Assembly (NCBI GenBank): GCA_958450365.1
Contig: CAUEEP010000743.1
Span: 7,619,501-7,683,500 of the forward strand
Reading direction: 5' to 3'
DNA: 64,000 bases
DNA from: Mesorhabditis belari
Taxonomy: Eukaryota; Nematoda; Chromadorea; Rhabditida; Rhabditidae
The stretch's first letter is position 1. Each line of letters starts with the position of its first letter. Shown piece by piece: positions 48,661 to 60,464 of the stretch. The notes beneath the pieces were generated by a model. That model worked only from the letters and a program-made list of their open reading frames with translations, had not been told where the DNA came from and searched no databases. Position numbers and translations under genes: made by a program.

Positions 48661-49844
48661 ATAGTAGATTCTTTTTGTAGATGATTGGAAATTTGGGAAA
48701 GAAGAAAGAAGAAAGAAGACAGAGTAAAAGGCAGTGCAAAGGGCTTGGTGGACCTTGGAACGGCCGGTGTTGCCCATTTTACGAGGCAATCAACGTGCGG
48801 AATGTACCATCTGGACTCGAGAAGGCATAAAAGCTTCCTTGCCTTTCTTTTCATTTCCCCTCAAATATTTATGTGAATTTTTGAAATAAAACTCAAGATA
48901 CATTGCAAGAGTTTAAACTAAAATAGTGTTTTAAAAGTGTTAAAGGTAAAAAGGCGCCTTGAGACAAAAAACAAAGATCTACTTGATAATTATTTATCAT
49001 GTAGGTCTTTGAACCGATTAAAATAATCAGAAATATTGGATACTATGCAAAAGAAAGCAGAAAAATAATGAAGGTGATGATAATTGGAGAATAAGTCGAA
49101 AAAGAACAAGGTCATCGTAAACGCTAAACACACGGCAAACCCCCTCGATCAACCATCAACCTCCTTTTCCACACACACCACCCATTCCCTAAATTTATGA
49201 GCATCTTGAAGGCCATTTTTCAGAGCCAAACGCTTGCGGATGCAATGAGCAGAAATGTTCATTCAATAAAAACCCTCTCTCAACCATTTTGAAACGATAA
49301 TGCGATTATGCAAATTGATATCTTTTTCGATCTTTTTCAATCTTTTCCCATTTCAGCAAAATGTTCCAATTTTTTTGCTCCATTCTATGACGCAAATTGT
49401 GACCATTGTTGGTCAGAAAATGATCTTTTTTTAAATTTAAATTTGACTGAATTCAAATTTGACTGAATTCAAAAAGGATGAATCGTCATAAGAAAGTGAA
49501 TTTAAAATTGATGAGCTAAAAATGGTCATAAAGAAAGGCCACATGATTGGAGTCAGATTTGAAACACGTTGTAAGACCACGAGGGGATAAAGGAAAAACA
49601 AAGACGAGAAAAAGCAATGGATCGTGCTTGCCGAAATGTCTCATATCAGAGATTGGGGAATGGGGAGTGGAAGAGGCGATAGCGCCCACTTCAAAGGATT
49701 CTTTCCCCCACAACGACACCCCCTCTCCCGCCAGAAGACACAAAACAGCCCCAGCATTCGCAAACGCCATTATGAGTCTTTTCTATCCCTTTTTCATTTC
49801 TTTCTCTCCGACGATAGACAACAAGACGCTTTTATGGTTTCGTT

Positions 49845-50180
49845 GGATTGAATCTAGCCTCTCCTTTCCCTCGGTGATTTCTGATTGATCGAATAATTTT
49901 AAATTTTTCGACTTTAAAGTTGTACTAGCTAACTGATTATAAATTGAAAAGATAAAGAGAAAATATAGAACATAAAAGAGTGAGAGAGACTTGTCAGCTT
50001 TAGCTTGGCTTGGATTGAATCTAGCCTCTCCTCTCCCTCGGTGATTTCTGATTGATCGAATAATTTGAATTTTTCTACTTTAAAGTTGTACTAGCTAACT
50101 GATTATAAATAGAAAAGATAGAGAGCAAATATAGAACATAAAAGAGTGAGAGGGACTTGTCAGCTTTAGCTTGGCCACAT
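49845..50180. repeat. Tandem duplication (~165 bp)
   Basis: Units at about 49847-50010 and 50012-50175 (GATTGAATCTAGCCTCTCCT…) differ at a handful of positions. No coding. Confidence 0.85.
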
Positions 50181-50676
50181 CGGGGCCCCATTAGAAGTGG
50201 TTGATTTACGGTAATGCTTTTGGGGGAGTCACGGGCGACGAGAGCCACTTGAGAAGACTAATTTTGTGGCTGGGAGGAGAGATCACCTTTGAAAGGGAAG
50301 ATTTTTACAAAAAAAAAAAGAAAAAAGACTAACAAGCTAATAAGTTGTGATGAAAAATATGATAAAAACTAAAAGTTTGTTTGATAAATGTGTTCAGAAG
50401 TGAAACGCCACTTTAGCCGCCGGGAATGAAGAGGAGAAAGGATAGGAGTTGGGGGGAAAAGGGGTGTGGACTGCTAAACTAAACATGTCACCACGAATCA
50501 GTCTCATTTGAACGACAAAAAGCACATGAAAGGAAGCCGCCAAACGCTAAGCGAGAAATGGAGAGAACAGAGAACAGAGAAAAGAAAAGAGAGAGAGTTT
50601 TCCCCATCTCTTCAGCTTCCTCACCAATAAACAAAACATTTTGATATTTGTTTTCTGATGATCACAAGATTTATTC

Positions 50677-53600
50677 TTAGACATTTATGAAATAGAAAAG
50701 TGCAAAGAACGATAAAGTCAAATGGGATCGTGAAATGGATTTAGTGGTTGTTCTGGTTGTGACAGTGCTGGTTGTAGTGGTACGTTTTGCAGTAGTTGTT
50801 GTTGTTCGTTTAACTTCAGTTGTAGGTAAAATTGTAGTCGAGGTTGTAGTGGAAGTTGTAGTAACAGTTGCAACTGTACTCATGTCAGTGTCCGTTGTTG
50901 TGCTTGTAGCTGTGCTTGTAGTCGTTGGTGGTTCTTCAATAGTGCTTACTCTAAAAATTTTTTATGTGTTATACCGTATTTTCTCCAATAGTAGTGCATC
51001 GCGGCGAGCCGAGTTGGTGACTATTTTACGATTTCCAAGCTTTTGCAGAAGCTCAACACTCTAATCCCCCACTGGATCTCATCGTCAGCTACATTTTCCG
51101 ATCCCACATCGATAGGTTCTGATAAGCGGTTCTCGAGATTTCGAGCAATTTAGGCGACGCTCATGGTGCACTACTATTACAGAAAATACGGGAGTGGGAC
51201 AAATGCGACCTTTCTTTGCGCACCCGAACATTTGCGCACCTTTTTTTCCGCACCTTGCCCATTAGCGCACCTTTTTTCGCGTTTTAAAAAAGCTCTAAAA
51301 AGCTAATATTAACCAATTTCTATTCCAAAAGTTGTTTTTCTAGGTAATTTTAGGGCGTAGAATCGAAATTTTGACATATCAGAGCTTGTGGAAACAAACG
51401 GACGGAGTTATACAAAGAGAAAAATCGACAATTTTCTCTAATTTGATCTAGCCGTTTTGTCTTTCAAATTGGTTCCACACGCTCCGATATGTCAAAATTT
51501 CGATTCTACGCCCTAAAATTACCTAGAAAAACAACTTTTGGAATAGAAATTGGTTAATATTAGCTTTTTAGAGCTTTTTTAAAACGCGAAAAAAGGTGCG
51601 CTAATGGGCAAAGTTGCGGAAAAAAAGGTGCGCAAAAAAAAGGTAGCATTTGTCCCACTCCCGAAAATACGGTATTCAATTTTGATTAACAGAATCGTCC
51701 GATTAACAGAATAATGTCTTTGCGTTAAAATCGCTAAATATTTCACAGATAAGAGATTTCAAAGTTTTCAATTTCAATTCAATTTTGAATATCAAGCTTT
51801 TCAAAATCGGACTCAACATATGCTGGACTCTTTGGCGAGCTTTAAAAGTTACTTTTATTGCTTGTTACTTTTATTGCTTGTACATTAAAGTTGTATTAAA
51901 GCTATATTAAAATTACTTGTATCTAGAAAGTTGCCGAAAAATCATTGATAGCAAAAATGGCCTCATTAATGAAATTAATGATAAAAATGACATCATTATC
52001 CTTGCTTAACCCCCCCCTAAATTCTCATTTCTCACCTTGCAATAAGCCTCCCTTTCCCTGTTAACGTCGAATTGTACACAATTTGTGTTCCATTTTCAAT
52101 CAATCTCGAGAAAATCCCATCATGTCCCGAATATCTAGAGTTTAATTAACATTGAACAACAATTTCCACGAACTTTCGACTCTCATTCCCAAAAACCAAT
52201 TGTCCATCACCGAGAGCTTGAAGTAACTCAAAGAATAACACTTGCTGTTGAGTTCCTTTCTAGAAAACTTTTCTTGAGTTTGTCGTTAAAAGCTCAAAGC
52301 TTTTTAAAAGCTCAAATCTCACATAGAAAATCGAGGCCACAATGCCGCCTTTAAACATGTTTTGATCATCGACTTGCAGATAATCTGATGAAGCAACTAG
52401 AGCTGAATCGCTGTCGGATAGCCAGATTTCTTGCTCTAATTTTTTAGAATTATAAGAATGCTTAGAAAAGTCACCAAAGTTTAGTAATAGCTGTTCTTCA
52501 TCAGAGAAATTTGCGGGTATAAGAATGGTGAATGGAGCAGCCATCCATCCGACATAAAGGTTTAAAGGTACATCTTTTGAGCTGAAATTTCAAGCTTTAA
52601 GTTCAAGCTAAAGTTTCAAAATTAAGTAAATAGATTCATTTTTGATTTCTAGATACTTTTTAACATACTGTAATACGACAAAACGCTTTACTTCAAGTTG
52701 AACCAACCTTGGAATCAGTTTATCTTTATCTAGAGTGCATCCAGGGAAAACGGGAACAGCGGCTGTGGTTTGAATATGAGCTGTGATCTATAAAAAGTTA
52801 TCAGTTATAAAACAAAGATTGAAAAAACAACACAGCTCTTACTTTATCAACGTATAACACACATCCTTCAACACTTGAAAGGTTAAACGTATTGTAGGTG
52901 GAATCCGAGAACATATAATGAATGACTCCACCGCAAATGTTCCCCTCTTAAAATATCTGTTGATCTCTTTGTCCAGAGATAATAGTTTTGTGAACTTTTT
53001 ATATCATTGTACAGAGAACATTTTTGGCTTTCAAATGATACCAAATAGAGCTTAATTGGATAATCTAGTCCAAGAAAGCCAGAGCCAACTTTGAGCAAAT
53101 GAGCCCTATCCAACTCGGATGTCTTGTCACCTTGTTGCATGGGAATGAAAAACTCATTCAAGCTTTATTTGGTATCATCTGAAAGGCTGAAATGTTCTCT
53201 GTACAATGATATAAGATGTTAACAAAAATATTATCTCTGGACAAAGCTATAGGCTTTCAAAGCGTGACGACCCGAATGTAACAAGGTTCAAAATACCCGG
53301 AAACTACGCAAGAGCTTAAAAAGACTTATGTTATATAAATTTGTTTATGCAAACTTATACACTTAATTATTTAATGACGAGAAACACGCTGTAATCAAGA
53401 GCACATACCTTGATCTGTGAACGAATCACTGGCAACAAATTCATAAACAGGATTTGCTTGTGGTTGCATTAGAGAAAGTCGCAAAGATAGCATTCGACCC
53501 GAAGAAACAATAACCGATCTGAAAATTTAAGTAACTTTTAGCAATTTCTAAAAAAAAACCCTTGATTCGTTGAAAGTCTTGGCCCTTTATCAAATTCACC

Positions 53601-56600
53601 ATCATAAACTTCATATAGTCCGGCGAATGGGTCAAGAATCACTAGTGATACCCGGCTAAGCATTCTGTATGAGATATCAAATCTTTTTGAAACCCTTTGC
53701 ATGAGGTGATTTGATATTGCCAAAAAGCTGTATTTTGAGGCATCAAAACGTGAGCGAGTGAAGTCATGCACAGATCAATGAAAGTCGTTTGTGGTGGTGC
53801 TAGAGACAAAATATCAAGCTATTTTAGTTTTCTTTACATAGAAACAGTTTAAATCTTGATTTTTGAAAGCTTTTTCTTTACCTGTAATGGCCAAGAGATC
53901 AAATCCCGTATCAAGTCTTGAAAATCCCGAAGCTCGTGGCTTAAACTGAATGCTCACCGTGCTTCGATTGAAAAACCAATTCTTCGGCTGCGTCCTAAAT
54001 ACCGTATTCTCTCTAATAGTAATGCACCCAAAGCTTTGCCTAAATTGCTTGAAATCTCGAAAAGCGCTCATCAGAACCTATCGATGTGGGGTCGGAAAGT
54101 GTAGCTGACGATGAGATCTTGTGGGGGATTAGAGTGTTGAGCTTCAGCGAAAACTTAGAAACCGTAAAATCGTCATCAACTCGGCTCGGTGGGGTGCACT
54201 ACTATTAGAGAGAATACAACATATAATAACATCAAGCGCCAACAAAATAACAAGTAATATGTGTAAAATGTAGCAGACGATGAGATCTAGTGGGGTGATT
54301 AGAGTGTTATTCTTCTACGAAAACTTCAAAACCATCAAATAGTCCAAAACTCGGCTGCACTACTATTAGAGAACGGGGTGCACTACTATTAGAGAGATTA
54401 CGGTATCTACTTTTTTATTACTTTTATTTTAAAACTACCAGTAACTCTTTTGAGGTTTTAAAAAGGTTTTTTTTTTTTTTTCCCACCAATAAATCCCACT
54501 CCAAAATTGGCCATCTAAATACAAAATCGGCACATCACGATCGATATCATAACGATAAAGGTCCAAAGTAAGCACTTGACTTGTATCCATTGTGAAATTC
54601 CACCAACATTCGATTCCTCTTAACAAAATTGTTAATTTTTGGGTAAACTAATTTTCTTTCAGCACCTGCAATATGAAAAAGTACGATTTGGAGCGGAAAT
54701 TGGCATTGAAAAGCTTAAATTTCTTGGGGTTCTCATGTCAAAAACACCACCCGAACAAGTGCAATCTGAAAAGGAAAAAAAGAAAAATAGCTGAACAGTC
54801 TTCAGCCTAAGTGATTCATTTACCCAAAATATGCATTTTCGCATTTACTCCAACTCTGGATCCCAATTGATCAGAGGAAATTTCTAAAGCAGCGCTTTTT
54901 TGCTCTAGCGGATATGCATAATATCGGTCATTTCCATCAAGAGAAGATATCTAAAATGTTAAAATGATAATTGAAATGATTAATGACACTTTTTAGCAAT
55001 TGCTAATCCTTACTTTTACATTCAAATCGTTTATTTGAAGAAAATCGGCTCCACTTTCCATTCTCAAGTCGAAAAGCTCGAGCACCGCCTGTGAATTCAC
55101 GGCTAATCCTTCCAAAACGATTGAGCAATTCAAATTGTTTGCATAATTCTGGAAATGTTTTCTCAGTTAGAAAATAACTTCTTTTACCGAATACGAATCG
55201 TAGCCAAATGTTGAAATGGCGAACTCTTTATTGAGAAAATTACGATTTGCTATATCACAGATTGACGGGTTGTCTAGAAGTGCTCAAGTTGAAGGTTTAT
55301 GGACAATTATTGCATTCAACTTGAATTCTCAAAGAATAGGCCACCATCCTTTTTGCCATTGACAATCTAACTTAGGCCATCGTCCTTTTTGTCATTGGCA
55401 ATCTAACTTTAACTCCTTGAATTTTCTCGACTTACAATTATCCGATTGAAACAATTTTGGTATCATTAATTTTCCCACTTCTTCCTCTGTTAATTGATAC
55501 AAAAATTGTTTCAATTCGACAATTGTACGCCAAGGAATTCAAGCTCAAAGTTAGATTGTCAATAGCAAAAAGGATGGTGGCCTATTCTTTGAGAATTCAA
55601 GTTGAATGCAATAATTGAATCGAATATAAACTTACCTAAAAATGGCTCCGCATACAGAAGATAGTAATTTTTCGTGTTTTCAGATGCATTGCTCATTTGA
55701 ATGTCCAAAACGACTTTAGCCCGAAAGTAAAAAGTTGTTGTGGCATTTTTCGAGTCAGAAAAACCACTGAATGAAAATATGGAAAGGAAATTCTATTTGA
55801 AAACCTTAAATCTAAAGAAACGTTGCCGTATTGTAGGTCGAGACCGGTTAGAGTAAAAGAATCATCGGGAAGTAGGTTGAAAACGGGGATGCGAAGACGA
55901 ATTGCGGAGTTTGATCGAATTTCAATGCTGCACGCAAATGGGTCCTCATTTAGTGATGGATATCCTTAAAGGTAGTCAATCAGATCTCTTATTTTATATT
56001 ATGGAAAGTATAAAATATACTGTTTTGCTTTTGGTTTCTTTTGGGATCTGGGATTTTCAAGACTTGATACGGAATTTGATCTCTTGGACTCTTGGATTCT
56101 TGGACTCTTGGACTCTTGGACTCTTGGACTCTTGGACTCTTGGACTCTTGGACTCTTAAACTCTTGGACTCTTGGACCCCACATCGATAGGTTCTGATGA
56201 GCGCTACACATAACACGAAAAAGGTGGATAAAAAGCAACACGATAGAATACATGTAATATATGGGTAGCACAGATAACGTCAAGGATCCACTAGAGCTTC
56301 AAGATCAAGATCATCTACAGATAATTTTAGGACCCAGCCGAAGAATTGGTTTTTCAATCGAAGCACGGTGAGCATTCAGTTTAAGCCACGAGCTTCGGGA
56401 TTTTCAAGACTTGATACGGGATTTGATCTCTTGGCCATTACAGGTAAAGAAAAAGCTTTCAAAAATCAAGATTTTAACTATTTCTATGTAAAGAAAACTA
56501 AAATAGTTTGATATTTTGTCTCTAGCACCAAACCTGGAGAAATCACATAGAATGGATTGATTTGATGAGAGATGTCAACGGTGGAATTGCATTGGAAATA

Positions 56601-56620
56601 GGTGGTTGTATCATCTGAAA
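50677..56620 (-). CDS. Large extracellular CUB-like protein with Thr-rich stalk (5' end not found)
   Basis: More than a dozen short exons on the minus strand encode repeated CUB-like modules. One begins FYVISP at about 56535-56620 and continues in phase at 55960 with GYPSLNEDPFACSIEIRS, the classic SPxYP start of a CUB domain. Others include NYANNLNCSIVLEGLAVNSQ and VLELFDLRMESGADFLQIND (~55030-55150), GIECWWNFTMDTSQVLTLDL (~54480-54620), WFFNRSTVSIQFKPRASGFS (53886-53996), FTILIPANFSDEEQLLLNFG (~52320-52545) and SGHDGIFSRLIENGTQIVYN. The last exon (50677 to about 50950) is a Thr-rich mucin-like stalk ending in SHLTLSFFALFYFINV, which fits a GPI-anchor signal or a tail anchor. Many N-glycosylation sequons are present. 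The first exons and signal peptide were not found; transposons crowd the upstream side. Multi-CUB nematode proteins include innate-immunity and cuticle proteins; this role is open. Confidence 0.7.
50972..51674. mobile_element. MITE (TACCGTATTTTCTC end) interrupted by a second element
   Basis: Same family as 32930 and 54001. Its right end (GAAAATACGGTA, 51663-51674) is separated from the rest by a 473-bp insertion. It sits in an intron of the CUB-like gene. Confidence 0.88.
51190..51662. mobile_element. Long-hairpin element with GGGAGTGGGACAAATGCG ends and 8-bp target duplication
   Basis: 473 bp, nearly all in two inverted arms (GGGAGTGGGACAAATGCGAC outward) meeting near 51420. The 8 bp GAAAATAC occur directly before and after the element, a perfect target-site duplication made when it landed in the older MITE. 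No coding. Confidence 0.92.
52968..53245. mobile_element. Palindromic element in CUB-like gene intron
   Basis: TTTGTCCAGAGATAATA…ATCATTGTACAGAGAACAT on the left is matched by its inverse (ATGTTCTCTGTACAATGAT… TTATCTCTGGACAAAG) on the right. No coding; the open frame across it is a by-product. Confidence 0.8.
53797..54000 (-). repeat. Left arm of a ~205-bp inverted repeat containing a CUB-like coding exon
   Basis: It holds the minus-strand exon 53886-53996 and its downstream intron. About 97% identical, inverted, to 56323-56527. Confidence 0.92.
54001..54215. mobile_element. MITE (TACCGTATTCTCTC end) in CUB-like gene
   Basis: Both ends show ACTATTAGAGAGAATAC-type repeats and the body matches the 32930 family in inverse orientation. 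A decayed partial copy follows at about 54265-54405, and a 40-bp piece of the body recurs at 56172-56214. Confidence 0.85.
55302..55618. mobile_element. Palindromic element in CUB-like gene intron
   Basis: Arms of about 120 bp (ATTGCATTCAACTTGAATTC… GGCCACCATCC) are inverted around 55465. No coding. Confidence 0.82.
56080..56175. repeat. Tandem repeat, 10-bp unit TTGGACTCTT
   Basis: About nine units, in the intron that also holds the inverted exon copy. Confidence 0.92.
56323..56527 (+). repeat. Right arm: inverted copy of a coding exon inside an intron of the same gene
   Basis: Nearly identical to the inverse of 53797-54000. In plus orientation it keeps both splice signals (TTTTAG acceptor before GACCCAGCCG, and CATTACAG followed by GTAAAG), although the host gene runs on the minus strand. 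Confidence 0.92.
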
Positions 56621-56641
56621 GTTTTTCATCTTCCTGCAAGT

Positions 56642-56715
56642 GGCCACCATAGCCGATTGGTTTAGAGTTCTGTAACTTAGTCGAAAGGTTAAGGGTTTAA
56701 TCCCGCCGACTAGAT
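56642..56715 (+). other. tRNA-like module
   Basis: ATAGCCGATTGGTTTAGAG (A-box-like) and AAGGGTTTAATCCCG (B-box with one change). Sister of the module at 35246. Confidence 0.55.
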
Positions 56716-56784
56716 ATCATGATTCTTTTTCCCCATATACGGTATTCTTCCTAATAGTATTGCTCGGAGGAGATTGAAAAAATA

Positions 56785-57306
56785 TTAGGTTGATGCAAAA
56801 GTCTTTTTCATTTTTTTCGTACTTCCGTTAAAAAGTAACAAATGCACCAATTGAACAACGGTTTATTGCATTCGAAAGGCCAATTATTTTTCTGCAAAAT
56901 GACATTAAAACGAGTTTAAAATGTCTTATGTCTAGATTTTTTTGAGAGCCTGAAGTCGGGTAGTCAAAAAAGGCGACGGCTCGATGATGCATTTTAGACG
57001 CTTTAGCTAAGGAAACCAATCTTGATGTTAATAAATAAAAGATAGAGCACAAAAAGTTAGATATTTTTTCAGATTTTCAGAGAAATTGATTCAGCCAATT
57101 TCTTTATAGAGGTTTTTATAGATTTTTATGAAAAACCCGTTTTCACTCTCGAATTTGCTTGAAAGTGAACCCAAATTGAGTTAAAAAGATGGGAAATTGA
57201 ACAATAAACACTTTTCATTTAGAGCAAACCATAGGTTAATTGGTGACTTTGTTATTTTTCAAAAGAAGTACGAAAAAAATGAAAAAGACTTTTGCATCAA
57301 CCTAAT
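56785..57306. mobile_element. Mariner-type MITE (TTAGGTTGATGCAAAAGTC ends)
   Basis: About 520 bp flanked by TA. The ends read TTAGGTTGATGCAAAAGTCT and inverse, with TTTTTCGTACTTC inside. Only short open frames remain. Confidence 0.9.
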
Positions 57307-57464
57307 AGTTATCATGTTTTGCTGTTTTTTTAAAATAAATTTAAAGAAAGTGGTTTATTTTGCAAGAATTTTTGGAGAAAATGCTATATCTTTTTTGATT
57401 TGAAATTAATTTTGGTAAGATGCTAAAACTCTAATAGTTTCGAGAAAGCGCAATGGTGTTTTGG

Positions 57465-59695
57465 CTCTGTGGGCCAGCGCACATCCGCGCGAAACAATGT
57501 TAAAATGTGTTTTCTGATGAAATTTCTTCTAATATATACCATTCGACGCAGAATTTTGTGCTGATTCCAAAAATGATAACGATTTTGAAATCCGTTCGAC
57601 AAATTTTTTAAAAATCAGCTTTTTTTGAAAAGTTCAAAAAGTCAAAAATTTTTATTTTTAAGTTCATGGAAAAAAAATTCTATTGGGCAATCAGACCTTC
57701 TTTGGTTTTTATTTAAAAGAAGACATTTAAAAAATCTTTTTAGATTTTAAAATCTAACAAATTAGTTTATAAACCCAGAGTTTCTGAAGTAGAAAGTTCG
57801 CCTATTTTCCAAAAACAAGGATAAAGTTTGGAGGTCTGGCTCTCAATAAAAGTTCATTAACAAAAAAATTCTGTCTAATAATTTTTATTTCACGAACCTT
57901 TCTAACCATTTTAGTTCAAAAAGTAACTAAAAATAATCATTCTGCGCAAAGTTATAGCTTTTTTTCTTGTCCTAATCAGAAATAGGGCCCTGTTTTCCCA
58001 AAACGCTTCAATTACCGTACCCCTGGATGCCCTCAACGTCTCGTTTTATGATATGCTCGTTTTTGAAATAAGAAGTCAAACTTTGTTTGTTTTTGTCAAA
58101 CCTTATAACTAACTTCTGATCAAATGCTCCTTTTAGGTATGGCGGCAAAGAAAAGAACACAAAAAGCTGCTGTTTTGCGATGGAAGAAGAGAACGGATTT
58201 GCCAAATAATATCAAAGTGAGCCAGAGAAAAATGCTAAGCAAGAGATGAAAAAGTTGTCGCGTAAAAGAATTGCAAAACATCGCCAGAGAAAGCAAAATG
58301 TAACGATTGCTTGTCGAAAGCAAGGATGATTCGAAAGAAGTATCGCAAATTTTTTGATTCGACAAACAAACGAGACCACATATTGTCTCCACTCCAATCA
58401 CTTGCACTTTTATCGAAATCAAAAATCTCTCGTGATGCCCACAGACTTTACATCAGCTCAACGAAGACTCTGTCCACCGAATATCAGATGCAAAAAATTA
58501 AGAACACTCTTGGGACGCATATGGAATACTTCATCGATAACGGAATTGTCAGACTAAAGAATTTGCTCGAATCTGTGCGTTATAGACTTGATCAAGTACC
58601 CGAACATGAAAAGAAGAGAGTCGTGATTCTGGGAGATAAAGGCTTTGAGACAACAAAGATAACTCTTATGTTACCAGATAGAGCAAACAATCCCCAATCT
58701 TGTTTCAATCAACTGATTTTGGCCGTTTAGGAAGGTAGTGATAACAACGAAAGCTTGCAAAAAGTGAAGGATATTTTTCAATTGCTATCTTCTCTAAAGT
58801 GCACCTTCTTTCTCGGCGGCGATCTTTTCTTGCTTCGTCGTTTGGTCTCTCAAATGCTTCTAAATTTCCATGTATTTGGTGCAAATATCGAGCAAACAAA
58901 ACCAGAAAAATTGAAGGTGAACTTGATGTTATCGACAGACGCACTTATCCAAAAAGGACTCTAGCAGAATTCTTTACTTTACTTTACAACAAAGCAATCC
59001 GTTCACAAATCGATTAAAAAACTTAACTTTGTGTAGTCGTTTTTGTAGAAGACAATATGTTGAAAAAATAATAGAAAATATGCGAAAAAAATTAAAAAAA
59101 AGGTCAAAACGAGCATATATTTGACACTGAGGGCATCCAGGGGTACGGTAATTAAAGCGTGTTTGGGAAAACAGGGCCCTATTTCTGAGTAGGACAAGAA
59201 AAAAAGCTATAACTTTGCGCAGAATGATTATTTTTAGTTACTTTTTGAACTAAAATGGTTAGAAAGGATCGTGAAATAAAAATTATTAGACAGAATTTTT
59301 TTTATAGTGGACTTTTCTCAAAGTCGAAGCCTTCAAACCTTGGTCTTGATTTTGAGATTTTCATACCTTTCCCTTTCTAAAATTTGAGTAATTCTAACAA
59401 ATTGCTTATAACTTACAATAATAAAAAAAGCTGGAAGTGTCTATTTTTAGAATATTTAAAAAGTAAGCAAACTGGTCAAAGGTGAAAGATTTTATGGCCG
59501 TTTTACGAACTTTAGTTTTGGCTTTTTTGCGTTTTTTGAAAAAGCCCATTTTCTAAAAAACTGTCGATGGAATTTAAAAATGATATCGAGATTCGGTTTT
59601 ATTACACTTTTTCCCATCGAATGGTAGGTATAACATCAATTTTCATCAGAAAACGCACTTTCGCGCGGATGTGCAGCGCCCAATCGTGTTGAAGG
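57465..59695. mobile_element. Composite long-terminal-inverted-repeat element
   Basis: A well-conserved inverted repeat of about 190 bp (57862-58050 and 59118-59306) contains CCGTACCCCTGGATGCCC. Outside it are weaker inverted matches carrying Tc1-transposase-like pieces (GCGCACATCCGCGCGAAA near 57478, inverse near 59670). Between the arms lies a transposase-like pseudogene. An 80-bp segment (TTTTTGGAGAAAATGCTATA…) occurs in direct orientation on both sides (57370-57440 and 59885-59960). Confidence 0.75.
58311..59017 (+). pseudogene. Broken transposase-like gene (GDKG … CxWC type)
   Basis: The frame from 58311 reads VVILGDKGFETTKITLML, then hits an in-frame TAG at 58728-58730. Beyond it the same frame continues (LSSLKCTFFLGGDLFLLRRL) until a frameshift near 58850, after which the signal moves to another frame (FPCIWCKYRANKTRKIEG) and ends at about 59017. 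The pattern GDKG … FLGGDL … PCxWC is one I recall from repetitive proteins of nematodes and other invertebrates; its superfamily name is uncertain. With a stop and a frameshift it cannot make a full protein as it stands. Confidence 0.65.
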
Positions 59696-59835
59696 GTCAA
59701 ATTCGGATGGCTTCTCTTCCACGGCACCACAGCTTTCTCGAGAATCTCTTTTTCATAGATTTTTGCGTTAATCTTTTTATCGATAAAAACCAACGGGGTC
59801 TTGCCCGAAGCACTGATTCCACCGCAAACCATCAA
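59602..59835 (-). pseudogene. Tc1/mariner transposase fragment
   Basis: GGISASGKTPLVFIDKK then ILEKAVVPWKRSHPNLTLQH matches the middle of Tc1/mariner DDE transposases, where VMVWGGIS…GKTPLVF precedes the second catalytic Asp. Both ends are lost. Confidence 0.75.
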
Positions 59836-60179
59836 ACTTTTTGGAAAAAAATTTAAAGAAAGTGCAATTTTGCAATATTTTGCAAGAATTTTTGGAGAAA
59901 ATGCTATATCTTTTTTGATTTGAAATTAATTTTGGCAAGCTGCTGAAACTCTAATAGTATTGCGGGCACGGAGGGGATTCAACAAATAGTATGGCACAAT
60001 ACTATTAGGGAGAATTCGGTAGATGGGTTTTTTTTCTTCCCTACATTTAAGAATCTTATACCTAATTCAAAAATAGTCGCCCTGTAACCGATTCTTCTTA
60101 TTGGAGAGGATCCATTCATGGGAAATCCTGGTCGAAAAGCGAGAATCATTGGCCCATTAGAGGGTGGCCAAAATTGAGC

Positions 60180-60245
60180 TGAATATAAAATGAATTGAAT
60201 TGAATTGAATTGAATTGAATTGAATTGAATTGAATTGAATGAATG
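60180..60245. repeat. (GAATT)n microsatellite
   Basis: About eleven pentamer units. Confidence 0.95.
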
Positions 60246-60464
60246 AACGTTTCCCCTCACTTGTTGTCCAAAAATCGAAACCGTTGCAAGGACACGAAAT
60301 ATTTGAACAATTTCGATACTCCTCTTCTTTGCAAAAATACAAATTATCACTCGAATCAAGATCGATCGTGTCGAATTCAGCTCTCAGCTTTCCTTGTATA
60401 GCCGATAAAATCAGCCAATCAACCCTAAGCAATGTTTTTCTTTTTTCATTTTCTAACTATTCTT

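Larger units (their letters stand above)
44790..50670. other. Gene-poor region upstream of the RING ligase
   Basis: No spliced gene is recognised. It holds MITE copies, a tandem duplication with a small open frame (45785-46430), direct repeats (46922-47395), a tRNA-like tandem duplication (48345-48660) and another tandem duplication (49845-50180). GC-richer spots near 43850, 48780 and 49680 are unexplained. Confidence 0.55.

Noticed and set aside
50735..51064. Val-rich plus-strand frame of 109 codons
   Set aside because: It is the antisense of the Thr-rich stalk exon of the CUB-like gene and runs into a MITE.
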